DNA of 64,000 nucleotides from Candidatus Flexicrinis proximus (GTDB lineage: Bacteria; Chloroflexota; Anaerolineae; Aggregatilineales; Phototrophicaceae), in the NCBI GenBank assembly GCA_016712885.1, contig JADJQF010000003.1:682001-746000 (forward strand), written 5' to 3'. Under the pieces are notes generated by a model that had not been told where the DNA came from, did no database searches, and saw nothing but the letters and a program-made list of their open reading frames with translations. Below are positions 63,168-64,000 of the stretch, piece after piece (the stretch's first letter is position 1; each line of letters starts with the position of its first letter). Both the position numbers and the translations under genes were made by a program.

Positions 63168-63309
63168 GAGAACGCGCTGAGTGAACGGAAGCGACGAGTG
63201 ACCTCCAGATGTAAGCGCCCCGCATAAGCCATTGCAGGCGCGCACGGACCAGCACTTATCGCTTCCGTTCACCTTCCAAATACTCGGCCGTCTCATTCGG
63301 AGTATCCTC

Positions 63310-64000
63310 GTGGACACCACAACGCAACTCAAACTCGAAACGCTGCTGTGGGCAGTGTTGACAGTTGCCTTCATCTTCGTCACCAGTGTCGGCACCGGAT
63401 TGATCGCCCGTTCCGTGGCACGGCGGCTGCACCTGTCGCGCGCCGAACAGCGGCGGATCTTCTGGGGGTTCACGTTCGCGGGCCCGTGGATAGTCGGATT
63501 TCTGATCTTCGTGGTGGGGCCTGCCCTCGCCTCCTTCTACTACAGTTTCACTGACTACAAATTGGGCGGTACGCAGGAGTTCGTGGGCTTTGAAAACTAC
63601 CGGCGGCTGATTTTGGGCGAGGCGTCGTTCGGGCGCCGCTTCCATGTCGCCATGTGGAATTCGCTGTACTACGCGGCGATCGGCGTACCGCTCCAACTGC
63701 TGGCCTCGCTGGGGATGGCGATCCTGCTCAACCGAAATGTGCGCGGACTGCGCGTGTTCCGGTTGATCTTTTACGTCCCGGTGATCCTGGCAGGAGGCCC
63801 TGCCCTACTGCTGGCGTGGCGCTATATGCTTACCGGCAACGGGGGCTTCATCAATACGGTGCTGCGCGGCCTGGCCGATGCGATACCGCCTTTCGACTGG
63901 GTATACCGCAGCTTCATTTACGGTATCGAGGGTTTCAACGGCTTTTACGCCGGGGTCGCACGGGGCGACGCGATCGGACCGCTGGCCTATACGTTCCCGG
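63310..64000 (+). CDS. Sugar ABC transporter permease (MalF type), cut by window end
   Basis: Open from GTG 63310 (GGAG seven bases upstream) to the end of the window, 230 residues so far. It begins DTTTQLKLETLLW with a first membrane helix, then the permease opening FTFAGPWIVGFLIFVVGPALASFYYSFTDY, NSLYYAAIGVPLQLLASLGMAILL and the ILAGGPALLLAWRYML helix. The EAA loop is beyond the window. The protein belongs with the solute-binding protein upstream. Confidence 0.85.
   Translation, partial: MDTTTQLKLETLLWAVLTVAFIFVTSVGTGLIARSVARRLHLSRAEQRRIFWGFTFAGPWIVGFLIFVVGPALASFYYSFTDYKLGGTQEFVGFENYRRLILGEASFGRRFHVAMWNSLYYAAIGVPLQLLASLGMAILLNRNVRGLRVFRLIFYVPVILAGGPALLLAWRYMLTGNGGFINTVLRGLADAIPPFDWVYRSFIYGIEGFNGFYAGVARGDAIGPLAYTFP

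Overview
The window looks like a piece of a Chloroflexota (probably Anaerolineae-type) chromosome. That is an inference from gene content: large STAND/NB-ARC regulators with TPR tails, a cytochrome c maturation cluster beside nrfHA, several sugar ABC transporters with GH20/GH4 enzymes, urease, and a two-subunit ATP-citrate-lyase-like pair, all in GC-rich DNA. No rRNA, tRNA, CRISPR array or intact transposase gene was seen. Gene density is high and most genes sit in short operons.

Layout. 1-5.0 kb: a frameshifted flavoreductase-cytochrome b5 gene cut by the window edge, two SGNH-type proteins and a shortened ATP-grasp-like protein. 5.2-9.4 kb: an XRE-NB-ARC-TPR regulator, a decayed stretch with TPR and subtilase remnants, and a tiny secreted peptide closed by a strong hairpin. 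9.4-15.2 kb (minus): ccmE-ccmF-ccmH-ccmG-ccmI-like-cytochrome c lipoprotein, most genes overlapping by one base. 15.5-18.1 kb (plus): a Crp/Fnr-type regulator and nrfHA, with a perfect FNR-type box at activating distance from a -10 element, so cytochrome assembly and nitrite ammonification lie back to back. 18.3-23 kb: an M4 metalloprotease and ribulokinase. 23.3-29.6 kb: urease genes in the order ureF-ureD, a 790-base gap, ureA, a purine minisatellite, ureB-ureC-ureG. UreG carries a His-rich linker and an extra C-terminal domain, and no ureE is present.

29.9-34.7 kb (minus): rhamnose catabolism (rhaM, rhaI, rhaD-dehydrogenase fusion, RraA-like aldolase). 35-38.2 kb: a frameshifted glycosidase-SUMF1 fusion and a frameshifted esterase. 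38.2-41.4 kb: an ATP-citrate-lyase-like large subunit and a small subunit carrying a two-cluster ferredoxin tail. 41.5-49.6 kb (minus): two ADP-ribosylglycohydrolase-family proteins around a complete sugar ABC importer and its LacI repressor, with matching operators. 49.7-55.4 kb: DinB, an oxidoreductase, GH20, a GlcNAc-kinase-like protein and GH4 (amino-sugar/glycoside use). 55.6-61.5 kb (plus): a BTAD-NB-ARC-TPR activator, globin, PAS-GAF histidine kinase and second globin, a likely gas- or redox-sensing unit. 61.8-64 kb: a second sugar ABC operon with a readable promoter between two copies of a 19-bp operator.

The most striking non-coding signal is a family of intergenic elements built from up to three consecutive stem-loops. 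It occurs seven times, usually just after a gene, and the stems are kept while their sequences change. One copy is bounded by perfect 14-bp inverted repeats, like a small non-autonomous mobile element. At least three otherwise well-preserved genes are broken by single frameshifts, which may be real decay or consensus errors.
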